This document shows, piece by piece, positions 37,422 to 46,313 of a stretch of DNA of 64,000 nt. The stretch is taken from NCBI RefSeq assembly GCF_036226525.1, contig NZ_CP108487.1, positions 1,798,001 to 1,862,000 on the forward strand, written 5' to 3'. Each line of letters starts with the position of its first letter. Position 1 is the first letter of the stretch. The notes under the pieces are model-generated. The model had not been told where the DNA came from. It worked only from the letters and a program-made list of their open reading frames with translations, and searched no databases. Both the position numbers and the translations under genes were made by a program. This DNA comes from Kribbella sp. NBC_01245. GTDB lineage: Bacteria; Actinomycetota; Actinomycetes; Propionibacteriales; Kribbellaceae.

Positions 37422-38283
37422 GGTCCATCGCCTCTCGTCGGTCTTCGGCTCGTCGGTATTCGGCGGCTACGGTCGCGAGGGCCTGCCACGCGATCTCGGG
37501 CCGTAACGTCTCGCTCGGATCACCGCTGAACGGATCCAGGATGACGACCTCGGCACCTAGGTCTCGGAGTGCGTTCAGATCGCCGATGACCTGGTCGATC
37601 GTACCCTCGCCTACCAGTCTCGAGTCGTCTGCTGGCTCGTTCTTCAGGTCGAGGATGATCCGTGGCGCTAGCGCAGGGATGGGCTTGTTTGCCTTAGCTG
37701 CAAGGGCTTTCATGGATTTGAGTGCGTCGGGCAACCAGTTGGTGCGGAAGCGCAGCGGATGCCAAGCGTCGCCGAGGTGTACGGCGCGGCGCATCGCGGC
37801 GGCACTACTTCCGCCGATCCAGATCGGGATATCGCCGGCGCGGTAGTCGGCGGCGTCTTGCCACGCTTCGCGGATGGCCCGCAGATGGTCGTTGGTGAGG
37901 CGCCCGCGTTGGTCGAACGGCACACCCAGTACGTCGTACTCCTGGCGAGCCCAGCCGACGCCCGCGCCGAGGATGAACCGGCCTTCGCTGAGGTCGTTCA
38001 GGTTGGCCGCCATCCGGGCGATCTGCAGCGGATGGCGATACGGGATCACGAGGACGGAAGTGCCGAGCTTGATCCTGTACGTGCTTCCGGCCAGCCAGGC
38101 GAGCGTGGTGAATGGTTCGTAGAACGGCGCCGGGTACTGCGCGGCCACGTCGGGGGTGATCGCGAGGTGGTCCGAGAGCATGAGTACGTCGTAGCCGAGG
38201 TCTTCGACCGTCTGGGCCCACTCTTGCAGGCGCGCCGGGTTCGTACCGGGGCCGAAGTTGGGGACGTTCACGCCGAGTTGCAT
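37411..38283 (-). CDS. LLM class F420-dependent oxidoreductase
   Basis: The 290-residue luciferase-like TIM-barrel enzyme begins MQLGVNVPNFGPGTNPARLQ; earlier in-frame codons were rejected because the family N-terminus is here. Seen are DVLMLSDHLAIT, KLGTSVLVIPYRHPLQIARM and the cofactor-binding GRFILGAGVGWARQEYDVLG (about 120-140). It presumably uses reduced or oxidised F420 on an unknown small substrate. It is divergent from an Lrp/AsnC regulator with a 94-base gap holding a GAAG-AGA-CTTC dyad (38318-38328), so control by that regulator is likely. It leads a two-gene unit with the deaminase. Confidence 0.88.
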   Translation of the reverse strand: MQLGVNVPNFGPGTNPARLQEWAQTVEDLGYDVLMLSDHLAITPDVAAQYPAPFYEPFTTLAWLAGSTYRIKLGTSVLVIPYRHPLQIARMAANLNDLSEGRFILGAGVGWARQEYDVLGVPFDQRGRLTNDHLRAIREAWQDAADYRAGDIPIWIGGSSAAAMRRAVHLGDAWHPLRFRTNWLPDALKSMKALAAKANKPIPALAPRIILDLKNEPADDSRLVGEGTIDQVIGDLNALRDLGAEVVILDPFSGDPSETLRPEIAWQALATVAAEYRRAEDRREAMDHAG

Positions 38284-38377
38284 GGGATTCAGGCTATCGG
38301 GGGTGATGCCTCGTATTGAAGAGACTTCTCCTTGTATGAGGGGTGGTAGACCGTGGATATATCGGTAGATTCGGGCC

Positions 38378-38830
38378 ATGACCGAGATTCTCGATTCGAC
38401 CGACTGGGCCATCCTCAGCGAGGTGCAGCGGGATGGGCGGATCGCGCTCACCGAGCTCGGCCGCCGGGTCAACCTCAGCGCCTCCGCGACGACTGAACGG
38501 CTGCGGCGGCTGGAGTCGGTCGGCGTGATCACGGGCTACCGCGCCGAGGTCGACCTCACGCGCACCGGGTACGCCGTACTGGCTGTGGTGCGGCTGAAGT
38601 ATCCGGGCAGCGCGCACGGCCCGTTGCACAAGCTACTGGGCGAGCGCTTCGAGATCCTCGAGTGCCTACGCACCACTGGCGACGACTGCTACACCTTGAA
38701 GGTCGCGGCGACCTCAATGGCCCACCTCGAAAAGGTCATCGACGAACTGGCCGCCTTCGGCAGCACCACCACCAACATCGTCTACACCCAAACCCTCCCC
38801 TACAGAGGCCCCCAACAACCAGCACCATAA
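38378..38830 (+). CDS. Lrp/AsnC family transcriptional regulator
   Basis: A 150-residue one-domain-pair regulator: N-terminal HTH (LTELGRRVNLSASATTERLR, about 24-43) followed by an RAM/ACT-like effector domain (AVLAVVRLKYPGSA..., DDCYTLKVAATSMAHLEKVI). Such proteins usually respond to amino acids and often control the divergent gene, here the F420-type oxidoreductase. The start ATG 38378 fits family length. Confidence 0.92.
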   Translation: MTEILDSTDWAILSEVQRDGRIALTELGRRVNLSASATTERLRRLESVGVITGYRAEVDLTRTGYAVLAVVRLKYPGSAHGPLHKLLGERFEILECLRTTGDDCYTLKVAATSMAHLEKVIDELAAFGSTTTNIVYTQTLPYRGPQQPAP

Positions 38831-38849
38831 CGAGGCTGGCCGCCGCTCA

Positions 38850-38949
38850 CATTTGTCGTTCATTCGTCGGAATCCGCCCTCACAGCACAGCGGACAGGTA
38901 GAAGTCAGCGGCGGGTTGAGGGCGGATTCCGACGAATGAACGACAAATG
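38850..38949. repeat. Family A palindrome copy 4 (33-bp perfect stem)
   Basis: Arms 38850-38882 and 38917-38949 pair over 33 bases. The core is the same as copies 2 and 3, and the outer bases CATTTGTC are specific to this copy and complementary. It lies between convergent genes, 19 bases after the Lrp gene and 8 bases from the rhodanese stop. Confidence 0.9.
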
Positions 38950-38957
38950 GGGTACCG

Positions 38958-39779
38958 CTAGCGGCCCGTGGCGATTGGGCGAGACGAATCGGTGATCCAC
39001 TCGGACCAGGAGCCTACGTAGAGGTCGGACTCGACGCCGGCGATCTCGAGGGCGAGGGCTTCGTGGGCGGCGGTTACGCCGGAGCCGCAGTAGACGCCTA
39101 CCGGGGTTGAGCCGTCGGCGCCGAGGGACTTGAAGCGGGAGCGGAGTTCCTCGGGCGCCAGGAACAGGCCCTCGGGTACGACGTTCGCCGTGGCCGGGGC
39201 GTTGACCGCGCCGGGAATGTGGCCGGCCACAGGATCGATCGGCTCGACCTCACCCGCGAAACGCTCGGGGGCACGGGCATCAAGCAGTACGCCGTTGGTC
39301 GCCCGCTCGGCGGCCGCGTCTGCGTCGAGCACCGGCATCCCGCCAGCGTGCGCGACAAACGAGCCAGAGCCGGCGGCCGGCACCTCGGTCACGACGGCAC
39401 CACCCGCCGCCTTCCAATCGGCCAGTCCCCCATCGAGTACCCGCACATTCGTCGCGCCGAAGTAGCGGAAGACCCACCACGCACGCGCCGCCGCCATCGA
39501 GTTGGCCGCGTCGTACACCACGATGGCTGAATCGTTGGACGCGCCCGCACGACGCAGCGCAGCCTCGACGATGGTTGCCTCGGGCAACGGATGACGTCCG
39601 CCCTTGCCCGGCGGCGCGGCCAGTTCGGTTTCCAGGTCCACGAAGTGCGCGCCGGGAAGGTGCCCAGCGTCGTACGCCTCGCGCCCGGGCGGCCCGACCA
39701 GGTTCCACGTCGTGTCGATCAGAACCACGTCGGCCGACGACGCGAGCAGGTCGGCGGCGGAGATCAAGGGGGTGGTCAT
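38958..39779 (-). CDS. Sulfurtransferase (two-domain rhodanese)
   Basis: The 273-residue thiosulfate or 3-mercaptopyruvate sulfurtransferase has two rhodanese folds. The N-terminal, inactive domain contains DTTWNLVGPPGREAYDAGHL. The C-terminal, active domain contains VLLDARAPERFAGEVEPID and the active-site loop VYCGSGVTAAHEAL with the catalytic Cys (about residue 231). The loop CGSGVTA is typical of the mercaptopyruvate type. It transfers sulfane sulfur to cyanide or thiol acceptors in the cytosol. It has an ATGA overlap with tdk upstream. Confidence 0.92.
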   Translation of the reverse strand: MTTPLISAADLLASSADVVLIDTTWNLVGPPGREAYDAGHLPGAHFVDLETELAAPPGKGGRHPLPEATIVEAALRRAGASNDSAIVVYDAANSMAAARAWWVFRYFGATNVRVLDGGLADWKAAGGAVVTEVPAAGSGSFVAHAGGMPVLDADAAAERATNGVLLDARAPERFAGEVEPIDPVAGHIPGAVNAPATANVVPEGLFLAPEELRSRFKSLGADGSTPVGVYCGSGVTAAHEALALEIAGVESDLYVGSWSEWITDSSRPIATGR

Positions 39780-40435
39780 GCGTTACCTCCGAACGGGAGT
39801 ACCTCGGGGGACAGCGTGGCGCGGGCTCTTGCCGCGGTCAGGCGTCGGCGATGGTGACGGCGGCACAACACCTCGTACGCCGTGATGCCGACCGGGTCGT
39901 CGTCGTTCTCGAGGTCACCGACGACGAGCTGCTCGCCCTCGGTCACCATCTCGCCGTGCACGGTCCGGGCGTTGTGGGTGGCGCGTTGACCGCACCAGCA
40001 CAGCGCCTCGACCTGGAGCACCTCCAGCCGGTCGGCCAGTTCGACCAGCCGCGCCGAACCCGGGAACATCCTGGCGCGGAAGTCGGTCAGGATGCCGAAG
40101 CAGAAGACGTCGATCTGCAGCTCGTCCACCAGCCGGGCCAACTGCTCGATCTGCTCCGGCTCGTAGAACTGCGCCTCGTCGCACACGACATAGTCGATTC
40201 GGCCGCCGTGGGTCAGCTCGTCGACGGCGTACTGCCAGAAGTCGAGATCGGTCCGGACCTCTATCGCCTCGGCCGTCAGCCCGAGCCGGGACGACAGCTT
40301 CGCCTCGCCCGCGCGGTCGTGGCTGGTGAAGATCCGGCCCTGCCGGCCCCGCACTTTGTGGTTGTGATCCATCTGCAGCGCGAGGGTGGACTTGCCACAG
40401 TCCATGGTCCCGGTGAAGTAGATGAGGTCCGCCAC
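39776..40435 (-). CDS. tdk: Thymidine kinase
   Basis: A 219-residue type II thymidine kinase for pyrimidine salvage (thymidine + ATP to dTMP). The P-loop GTMDCGKSTLALQ is at residues 9-21, the Walker-B-like VVCDEAQFYEPEQIEQL near 83-99 holds the catalytic Glu, and the lasso zinc site is formed by CWCG and CRRHH (about 146 and 190). Length and motifs are normal. It is translationally coupled to the sulfurtransferase gene. Confidence 0.95.
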   Translation of the reverse strand: MADLIYFTGTMDCGKSTLALQMDHNHKVRGRQGRIFTSHDRAGEAKLSSRLGLTAEAIEVRTDLDFWQYAVDELTHGGRIDYVVCDEAQFYEPEQIEQLARLVDELQIDVFCFGILTDFRARMFPGSARLVELADRLEVLQVEALCWCGQRATHNARTVHGEMVTEGEQLVVGDLENDDDPVGITAYEVLCRRHHRRRLTAARARATLSPEVLPFGGNA

Positions 40436-40589
40436 GGGCGCCCATCTTGCCCTGCCACTTTCGTCACTGCGAACGGGGGTCCGCCGCCGCGGTGAACAGC
40501 GGCCGCAACACCCCGTGCGACGCTGGCTCTATGGCCCCTCGGCGAGGTCTACTAGGGCACCGGAATTCGCGAGGTATCCAGGAGGCCCC

Positions 40590-42266
40590 ATGTTTGCGCC
40601 GCTGCGCAAACCACTCGCGGCGATCGCTGCCGCCGCACTAGTCACCGTCACCGCCCTCGCGGCGCCGATCCCGACCGCGAGCGCCACTGGCGCCTCCGGC
40701 CAGCAGATCAGCGCCGGCCTCCGGGCGTACTTCGTGATCACCGCCCCCGGCGCGACCGCTGCCGCGGGCAACGCGGTCAAGGCGGGCGGCGGCACGGTCT
40801 ACGCGGCGTACGACGCCATCGGGGTGATCGTCGCGCATTCCACCGCGCCGGACTTCGCCACCAAGGTGCGTGCCGCTCAAGGTGTGCAGAAGGTCGGCGC
40901 CACCCGTACGTCGGATATCCCGGCCGCCGCCGCGAACCCCGCCATCCCGGCCGCGCCGGCGCAGGTCCCGGTCAGCTCGCCCGAGGTGCCGCGCCCCGAT
41001 ATGACGCAGATCGGCGCGGACAAGGCCTGGGCGGTCAACCCGGGCAAGCCCTCGATCACCGTCGCCGTACTCGACACCGGTGTCGACGACCAGCACGCGG
41101 ACCTGAAGGCCAACTTCGACGCTTCACGCTCGGCGTCCTGCGCTTATGGCAAGGCGGACACCCGGCCCGGCGCCTGGCGGCCGGTGCAGGAGCACGGCAC
41201 GCACGTGGCGGGCACGATCGCCGCCGCCAAGGACGGCAAGGGCATGGTCGGCGTGGCGCCCGGGGTGAAGGTCTCCTCGATCCGGGTGGCGGAGCCCGGC
41301 ACGTCGCTGTTCTTCCCGGAGAACACGGTCTGCGCGTTCATGTTCGCCGCGGACAAGGGTGTTTCCGTCACGAACAACAGCTATTACGTCGACCCGTGGA
41401 TGTTCCTCTGCCCGGACAACCAGGACCAGGCCGCGATCCTCGAGGCGGTCAAGCGCTCGACCGACTACGCCGACCGCAAGGGCGTGGTGAACGTCGCCGC
41501 CGCGGGCAACGAGGACACCGACCTGGCGAACAAGACTTCCGACAGCACCAGCCCGAACGACTCGACTCCGGCGGCACGGTCCATCACGAACGACTGCCTC
41601 GATCTGCCGGCGGAGATCCCAGGCGTGGTCTCGGTCAGCGCGGTCGGCATGCTCGGCACCAAGGCCGCCTTCTCGAACTACGGCACGGGCAAGATCCACG
41701 TCGCCGCGCCGGGTGAAGGCGTCTACTCGACCGTTCCCGGCGGCCGGTACGCGGCCAACTCCGGTACGTCGATGGCCGCACCGCATGTCGCAGGCGTCGC
41801 CGCCCTCGTACGCAGCGCCGACCCCAAACTCACGCCCGCCCAAGTCCGGGCAAAACTCGCCAGCCAGGCCAACGACCTCACCTGCCCGGCGTCGTCGGGT
41901 GGCGAATGCACGGGTACGCCGGAGAACAACTCGTACTACGGCGAGGGCATGGTCGACGCCGCCGAGGCCGTCGGTGCGGAGAGCGTGGATCCGCCTACGT
42001 CGGGCGGTGGACGCCTGTCGATCACCGGGCCGGCAACGCAGCTCGGGTTCACGGGGTTGCCGGTGATCCCGGTGCAGCTGAAGGCGATCAGCAAGGTCAC
42101 CTACAAAGCCATCAACCTACCTACCGGCCTCAGCCTCACCCCGGAAGGCCTCATCAGCGGAGTAACCAGCGCCCGTCCCGGCGAATACGCCGTCCTCGTC
42201 TCAGCCAAAGACGCCTCCGGCCGCACCGGCGTCAAAGTAATCCGCTGGACCGTCTGGGGCTTCTAA
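40590..42266 (+). CDS. Secreted S8 family (subtilisin-like) serine protease
   Basis: The 558-residue exported protease starts at ATG 40590, which follows AGGAGG closely; the frame is open further upstream. Signal peptide about residues 1-31 (MFAPLRKPLAAIAAAALVTV). An inhibitor-I9-like prodomain precedes the catalytic domain. Triad: Asp in VAVLDTGVDDQHADL (about 158), His in EHGTHVAGTIAAAKDG (about 202), Ser in NSGTSMAAPHVAGVAAL (about 395). The C-terminal ~90 residues after VGAESVDPPTSGG form a putative-Ig-like domain (QLGFTGLPVIPVQ). Extracellular protein degradation. It is monocistronic, convergent with the phosphodiesterase gene. Confidence 0.93.
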   Translation: MFAPLRKPLAAIAAAALVTVTALAAPIPTASATGASGQQISAGLRAYFVITAPGATAAAGNAVKAGGGTVYAAYDAIGVIVAHSTAPDFATKVRAAQGVQKVGATRTSDIPAAAANPAIPAAPAQVPVSSPEVPRPDMTQIGADKAWAVNPGKPSITVAVLDTGVDDQHADLKANFDASRSASCAYGKADTRPGAWRPVQEHGTHVAGTIAAAKDGKGMVGVAPGVKVSSIRVAEPGTSLFFPENTVCAFMFAADKGVSVTNNSYYVDPWMFLCPDNQDQAAILEAVKRSTDYADRKGVVNVAAAGNEDTDLANKTSDSTSPNDSTPAARSITNDCLDLPAEIPGVVSVSAVGMLGTKAAFSNYGTGKIHVAAPGEGVYSTVPGGRYAANSGTSMAAPHVAGVAALVRSADPKLTPAQVRAKLASQANDLTCPASSGGECTGTPENNSYYGEGMVDAAEAVGAESVDPPTSGGGRLSITGPATQLGFTGLPVIPVQLKAISKVTYKAINLPTGLSLTPEGLISGVTSARPGEYAVLVSAKDASGRTGVKVIRWTVWGF

Positions 42267-42344
42267 CAGCCCACGCTTTTCCGCGGACCAGCGTTTCGCG
42301 CGGACCAGACTTCGCGGACCTCACAGAACGACCTTTGTGCGGGT

Positions 42345-42494
42345 GGTGTTGGTTGCACCCGTCCCCCCAAAACCCGGCCAAATAGTTGATACCTGGTAGG
42401 CGATTAGCGTTGATTCGTCCGAATCCGCCCGCCTGCGTTGCCGTACAGCTGACCCGCCGTGCAAAGGGGCGAGCGGATGCAGACGAATCAACGC
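42345..42494. repeat. Family B palindrome copy 1 with adjoining composite-repeat flank
   Basis: The hairpin proper is 42407-42494. The left arm GCGTTGATTCGTCCGAATCC pairs with the right arm ...GGATGCAGACGAATCAACGC, with a few mismatches. The 60 bases to its left (CACCCGTCCCCC, AAAACCCGGCC, GGTAGGCGATTAGC) are recognisably the same, in inverse order, as the flank of copy 2 at 58273-58325. This fills most of the 329-base gap 42267-42595, which has no visible gene. Confidence 0.8.
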
Positions 42495-42595
42495 AGAAGA
42501 GGTAGGTGGTCCGTTAGCGCGAGGTGGGGGCGCCGGGGTGCGGAGGTGGTCGGGCAGCGCGAGGTGGAGTGGGCGGGGGCGGATGTGGGGTGGGG

Positions 42596-43717
42596 TTAGT
42601 AGCCCGGGTCTATTAGGAGGGGGATGGCCATTTCGGCTTCGGTTAGGGAGCCGTGGAGGCCTAGGAGGGCCGCTTCTTGGGGGAAGCGGCGGCCGGCGAC
42701 GAGGGAGAGGGGGCCGAGGGCGGCTACCACGATGTCGCCGATGCGGGGTGCTACGCGCGGCTCGACTGGGCCGAACCAGCCTTCGGCGATGGCTTGATCG
42801 CGAGTGAGGACCAGCGCTCGGTCGCCGACGCGGGATTGGTACGTCGCCCGCACATCGTCCACAGCGCCCGGGACACAGTAGAGATGACGGAATCGCGACT
42901 CGCCGGCCACCAAAGTCAGACCACTGGTGAGATCGGGCTCGGCGTCGATATCGACCCGGTCTTCCGGCGAAACGTCGATCATGCCGTGATCCGCGACGAC
43001 CAGCAGAATGGCATCTCGCGGCAGAGACGAGCGCACACGCTGGGCAAACTGGTCCGCCGCCAGCAACTCGGTCCGCCATTCGAGGGATTCCGACCCGAAG
43101 TTGTGCCCGATGTAGTCCAGTTGCGAGTCGTACACGTAGACCAGCGCCGACGACCCTTCACGAATCGCAAACCGAGTCGCGTCCAGCCGATCCTCAATGC
43201 TGTCCGACCCCCGATGCGCACTCCCCCGGAACGCCGCCGCGGTCAACCCGGACTTCTCGAACCGCGCCTTACTAACGTTCCGAGTCATCACCCCAGCCGC
43301 CGCAACCCGCTCGAACACGGTCGGATGCGGCTGCCACCGGCGCGGATCCACCGGCGAATCCCAAGACAACGCGTTCAGCAGCCCACCCGTCTCAGGAACG
43401 ATCGAGCTGTACCCAACGATGCCGTGCGCTCCCGGCGGCAGCCCCGTACCGAGACTGCTGAGACTGACCGCAGTCGTCGACGGCACACCCGCCGTAAGAC
43501 GCCGACCAGTCGGCAGCAACGACGCGAGGTACGGCGCGGCGTCCGCGTTGGCGTGCAGGAGGTTCCAGCCGAGGCCGTCGAGCAGCAGTACGGCGTACCG
43601 CGGGTTCTCGGGGAGGTCGAGGGTGTTGGTATCGCCTGGGACCTTGAGGGCGCCCGCGACGGACGGCAGCACGTCCGCGAGGGAGGCGCCGCCGTACTCG
43701 GGTCTGACCGTGTCCAT
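42596..43717 (-). CDS. Alkaline phosphatase superfamily protein (nucleotide pyrophosphatase/phosphodiesterase-like)
   Basis: A 373-residue metallo-hydrolase. Metal and nucleophile sites: VLLLDGLGWN (about 45) and VPSTTAVSLSSLGTG (Thr nucleophile, about 80), then VYDSQLDYIGHNFG (about 195-208) and VVADHGMIDV (about 245), and a C-terminal LLGLHGSLTEAEMAIPLL His. This set matches the two-zinc phosphodiesterase branch. No signal peptide is evident, so it is cytosolic. It follows the DUF5998 gene by 3 bases and the pair is a common actinobacterial neighbourhood. The substrate is unknown. Confidence 0.88.
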   Translation of the reverse strand: MDTVRPEYGGASLADVLPSVAGALKVPGDTNTLDLPENPRYAVLLLDGLGWNLLHANADAAPYLASLLPTGRRLTAGVPSTTAVSLSSLGTGLPPGAHGIVGYSSIVPETGGLLNALSWDSPVDPRRWQPHPTVFERVAAAGVMTRNVSKARFEKSGLTAAAFRGSAHRGSDSIEDRLDATRFAIREGSSALVYVYDSQLDYIGHNFGSESLEWRTELLAADQFAQRVRSSLPRDAILLVVADHGMIDVSPEDRVDIDAEPDLTSGLTLVAGESRFRHLYCVPGAVDDVRATYQSRVGDRALVLTRDQAIAEGWFGPVEPRVAPRIGDIVVAALGPLSLVAGRRFPQEAALLGLHGSLTEAEMAIPLLIDPGY

Positions 43718-43720
43718 AGG

Positions 43721-44338
43721 TCAGCGCGCAGCGGTGGCCGCGGAGAGCGCGGTGGAGAAGTCGAGGACCTGCTGGATGCCGTCGGCGCCATCGACGGCCG
43801 CGCTGATCCGCAGCGAGATGTCGTCGGCCGCGACGGAGCCGGTGAAACCGTGATCGGCTTCGCAGTTCGGGTCGGCGCAGACGGCGGGCTCGAGGTCGAC
43901 GCGATTCACCATGCCCCAGCCGATCGTCAGCACCACTTCACCGGTCGCGGCGGCCGGGTCGGAGCCGTTCGACGAGTAACCGGCCGGGTTCGGCACGACG
44001 CGGTTGACCACGACCGCGTTCACCCGCTGCAAGGGGATGGCCTCGGTCGAGGTGGACGCATACGGCGCGCGGATCAGGTCGTCGGCCGCGTGCTCGTCAG
44101 TGTGGCCCACGATCAGCCGGGTCGGGGTCAGCGCCAGGATGGTGATGTGGCGCCGGACCTCGTCGCGGTCGAACGTCGGCTCGTGCTGCAGCACGAAAGC
44201 CCGGATGGGTTCACCGGCAACCGCCACGGCGAGTGAGTCCGATACGACGTCTGGGTAGTAGCCACACCGATCGATCGCGGCACGCAACTCGGTTGAGGCG
44301 TCTGCGAGCTCCGGGACCGGCGCATTCAGGTCACGCAT
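43721..44338 (-). CDS. DUF5998 family protein
   Basis: The 205-residue protein of an actinobacterial family without known function begins MRDLNAPVPELADASTELRA and continues IDRCGYYPDVVSDSLAVAVA and ILALTPTRLIVGHTDEH, a PH-like beta-strand pattern. It is soluble. It sits 3 bases before the phosphodiesterase gene and is surely co-transcribed with it. Confidence 0.8.
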   Translation of the reverse strand: MRDLNAPVPELADASTELRAAIDRCGYYPDVVSDSLAVAVAGEPIRAFVLQHEPTFDRDEVRRHITILALTPTRLIVGHTDEHAADDLIRAPYASTSTEAIPLQRVNAVVVNRVVPNPAGYSSNGSDPAAATGEVVLTIGWGMVNRVDLEPAVCADPNCEADHGFTGSVAADDISLRISAAVDGADGIQQVLDFSTALSAATAAR

Positions 44339-44390
44339 GACCTCATCCTCGCACGCGCCGGGCCCGTCACCCGTCAGTTACCCCTTGCGG

Positions 44391-46313
44391 TCAGTTCGCG
44401 CTGGCCTTCCGGAGCACGGGCGCGCCGGCGGCTCCCGCGGCCGAAACGAGCACCAGACCGACGATTACCTGACCGGCCAGCAGCAGCGCGCCAGCACTGC
44501 CTTCGCCGAGCGGCAGCGTGCCCGCGTTGGCCAGGAGGCCACAGAAAGCGCCCATCGCGATGGTCGGCAATCCGACCACGATGACCGGCAGTACGGCGGC
44601 CAGGCGGGCGGAACGCTCGATCACCTTCAGCGGTACGCCGGACCGTCGCAACGCCTTCGCCGGCCCCGCCTGGTCCAACGCCGTGCCGACCGCGCCTGCG
44701 GCGGTGGACGCCGCACCGGTGACGAAGACCACGCCGAGCAGGAGCAGTACGCCGATCTTGAGGTCGAGCAACATCCCCGCGTCGAACAGGTCGCGCTCCG
44801 CGTCAGTCATCGGCACACTCCCCGGCGATACGTCGTACAGCGCCGTGCGAGTCTGCTCACGCTCGGCCTTCGGGAAGGTGACGTAGACCTGCTGCTCCTT
44901 GCCGTACGACTGGCCGGCCTCGGCTTTACCGTTCAACCCGGCGTCCTTGAGCCGCTGCTCCACCAGTTGGTCCGCCACCTGGGCCGACTGCGCCCGCACG
45001 GTGACCTCGAACGCGTTGTCCGCGCCATTGCCGTGAAGGTTGAACGGCATCACCACCGAGAGGAAGCCCGACACGAATCCGGCCAGTACGAGCGCCGCCA
45101 CCGGCCGGAACGCCGCCTTCGGGTCATCCGCCAGCCGTCGCCCGGCGAGCAGCGTCGCCGGGTTGTTCGCCGTACGAGCCAAGATCCGGCCGAAGCGGTC
45201 GATCACGAACGGCCCGCCGATCCGTACGGCGAACGCGCCCATCGCGATCCCGATGATGATCGGCAACAACGCCGCCGTGTTGCCGCCGACCATCAGCAGC
45301 AGAATCGGCCCGGCCGCGAGCAGCACCAGCCGGAACGGCGTGACCTTCTTGCGGGTATGACCACGCGTGACACCGAGCGGCGTGATGCTCACCCGGCCCA
45401 GACCGATCATCGCGCTCAGCACCGACAAAACCGGCACCAGGATCATCACGAGTACGACGAGCCAGGGCGACACGGTCAGATCGCTCACGAACCACCTGCC
45501 GCCGCCGAGCGGGATATGCGCGATCAACGGCGAAAGCGCGGTGTAGGCGATCAACCCGGCGGCAGCGCCCGCCACCGCGAGGATGGCCTGTTCCACCGCG
45601 CTGAGGCGGAGGACCTGCGTGCGAGTGGCGCCGGCCAGGCGGAGTGCGGCCAGTCGGTGTTCGCGTCGTTTGGCGGCGACGCCCGCGGCCTGACCGACGA
45701 GGCTCAGGACCGGGAAGATCACCAGGGCCAAACCGAAACCAACGAGCCAGATCAGCACCTGGATCCGTTGGTCCATGGCATCGCCGCTCCAGCTGGTGAC
45801 CTCCATGCCAGTGTCGTCCGGCCTGGCCTCGACGCCCCGGATGACCACCTGTTCGTCCGGGGAGGAAAGGCCCGCATCACCGATGACGCCGGTGGGCTTG
45901 GGCACGTGGTACCGCTGGCTGAGCTGCTTTCCCAGCTCGCTCTTCCAGAGTTTGGCCGTGGCCGGGGAGACCCAGACCTCACCAGGTTTCGGCGTGTGCG
46001 GCAGGCCCGGCGGCGGGACCAGCCCCTGGTTGCGGCTCTGGTCGGTGACCGCCAGGTCGAGCCGGAGCACGGACTTGCCGTCGGCAACATCCTTGACCTC
46101 GTAGATCTTGCCGACCACCGGAGCACCGTCGGTCGCACGCGTTGCGCGCCAGCCGATCCGGTCGGAGCGGTCGAGCAGGCCGAGCGAACCCGCGATCAGG
46201 AACGTGATGAGCAGGCTGACGACCGCGGTCGCGCCGAAGGCGGCCAGGTTCGCGGCACGACCACCTTGGCCTGGCCGCCGGACGAACCGGACGGCGAGTT
46301 CCCACATTCTCAT
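44391..46313 (-). CDS. ABC transporter permease, FtsX/MacB-like
   Basis: A 640-residue membrane protein with an N-terminal transmembrane helix (AAFGATAVVSLLITFLIAGS), a ~170-residue extracytoplasmic region, then two FtsX-type blocks of three to four helices. Near residue 225 is the coupling segment KRREHRLAALRLAGATRTQV, the usual sequence preceding FtsX domains. It belongs with the ATPase encoded just upstream (ATGA overlap at 46310-46313) as a MacB-like exporter or mechanotransmitting transporter. The cargo is unknown, possibly a peptide or antibiotic. Confidence 0.88.
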   Translation of the reverse strand: MRMWELAVRFVRRPGQGGRAANLAAFGATAVVSLLITFLIAGSLGLLDRSDRIGWRATRATDGAPVVGKIYEVKDVADGKSVLRLDLAVTDQSRNQGLVPPPGLPHTPKPGEVWVSPATAKLWKSELGKQLSQRYHVPKPTGVIGDAGLSSPDEQVVIRGVEARPDDTGMEVTSWSGDAMDQRIQVLIWLVGFGLALVIFPVLSLVGQAAGVAAKRREHRLAALRLAGATRTQVLRLSAVEQAILAVAGAAAGLIAYTALSPLIAHIPLGGGRWFVSDLTVSPWLVVLVMILVPVLSVLSAMIGLGRVSITPLGVTRGHTRKKVTPFRLVLLAAGPILLLMVGGNTAALLPIIIGIAMGAFAVRIGGPFVIDRFGRILARTANNPATLLAGRRLADDPKAAFRPVAALVLAGFVSGFLSVVMPFNLHGNGADNAFEVTVRAQSAQVADQLVEQRLKDAGLNGKAEAGQSYGKEQQVYVTFPKAEREQTRTALYDVSPGSVPMTDAERDLFDAGMLLDLKIGVLLLLGVVFVTGAASTAAGAVGTALDQAGPAKALRRSGVPLKVIERSARLAAVLPVIVVGLPTIAMGAFCGLLANAGTLPLGEGSAGALLLAGQVIVGLVLVSAAGAAGAPVLRKASAN

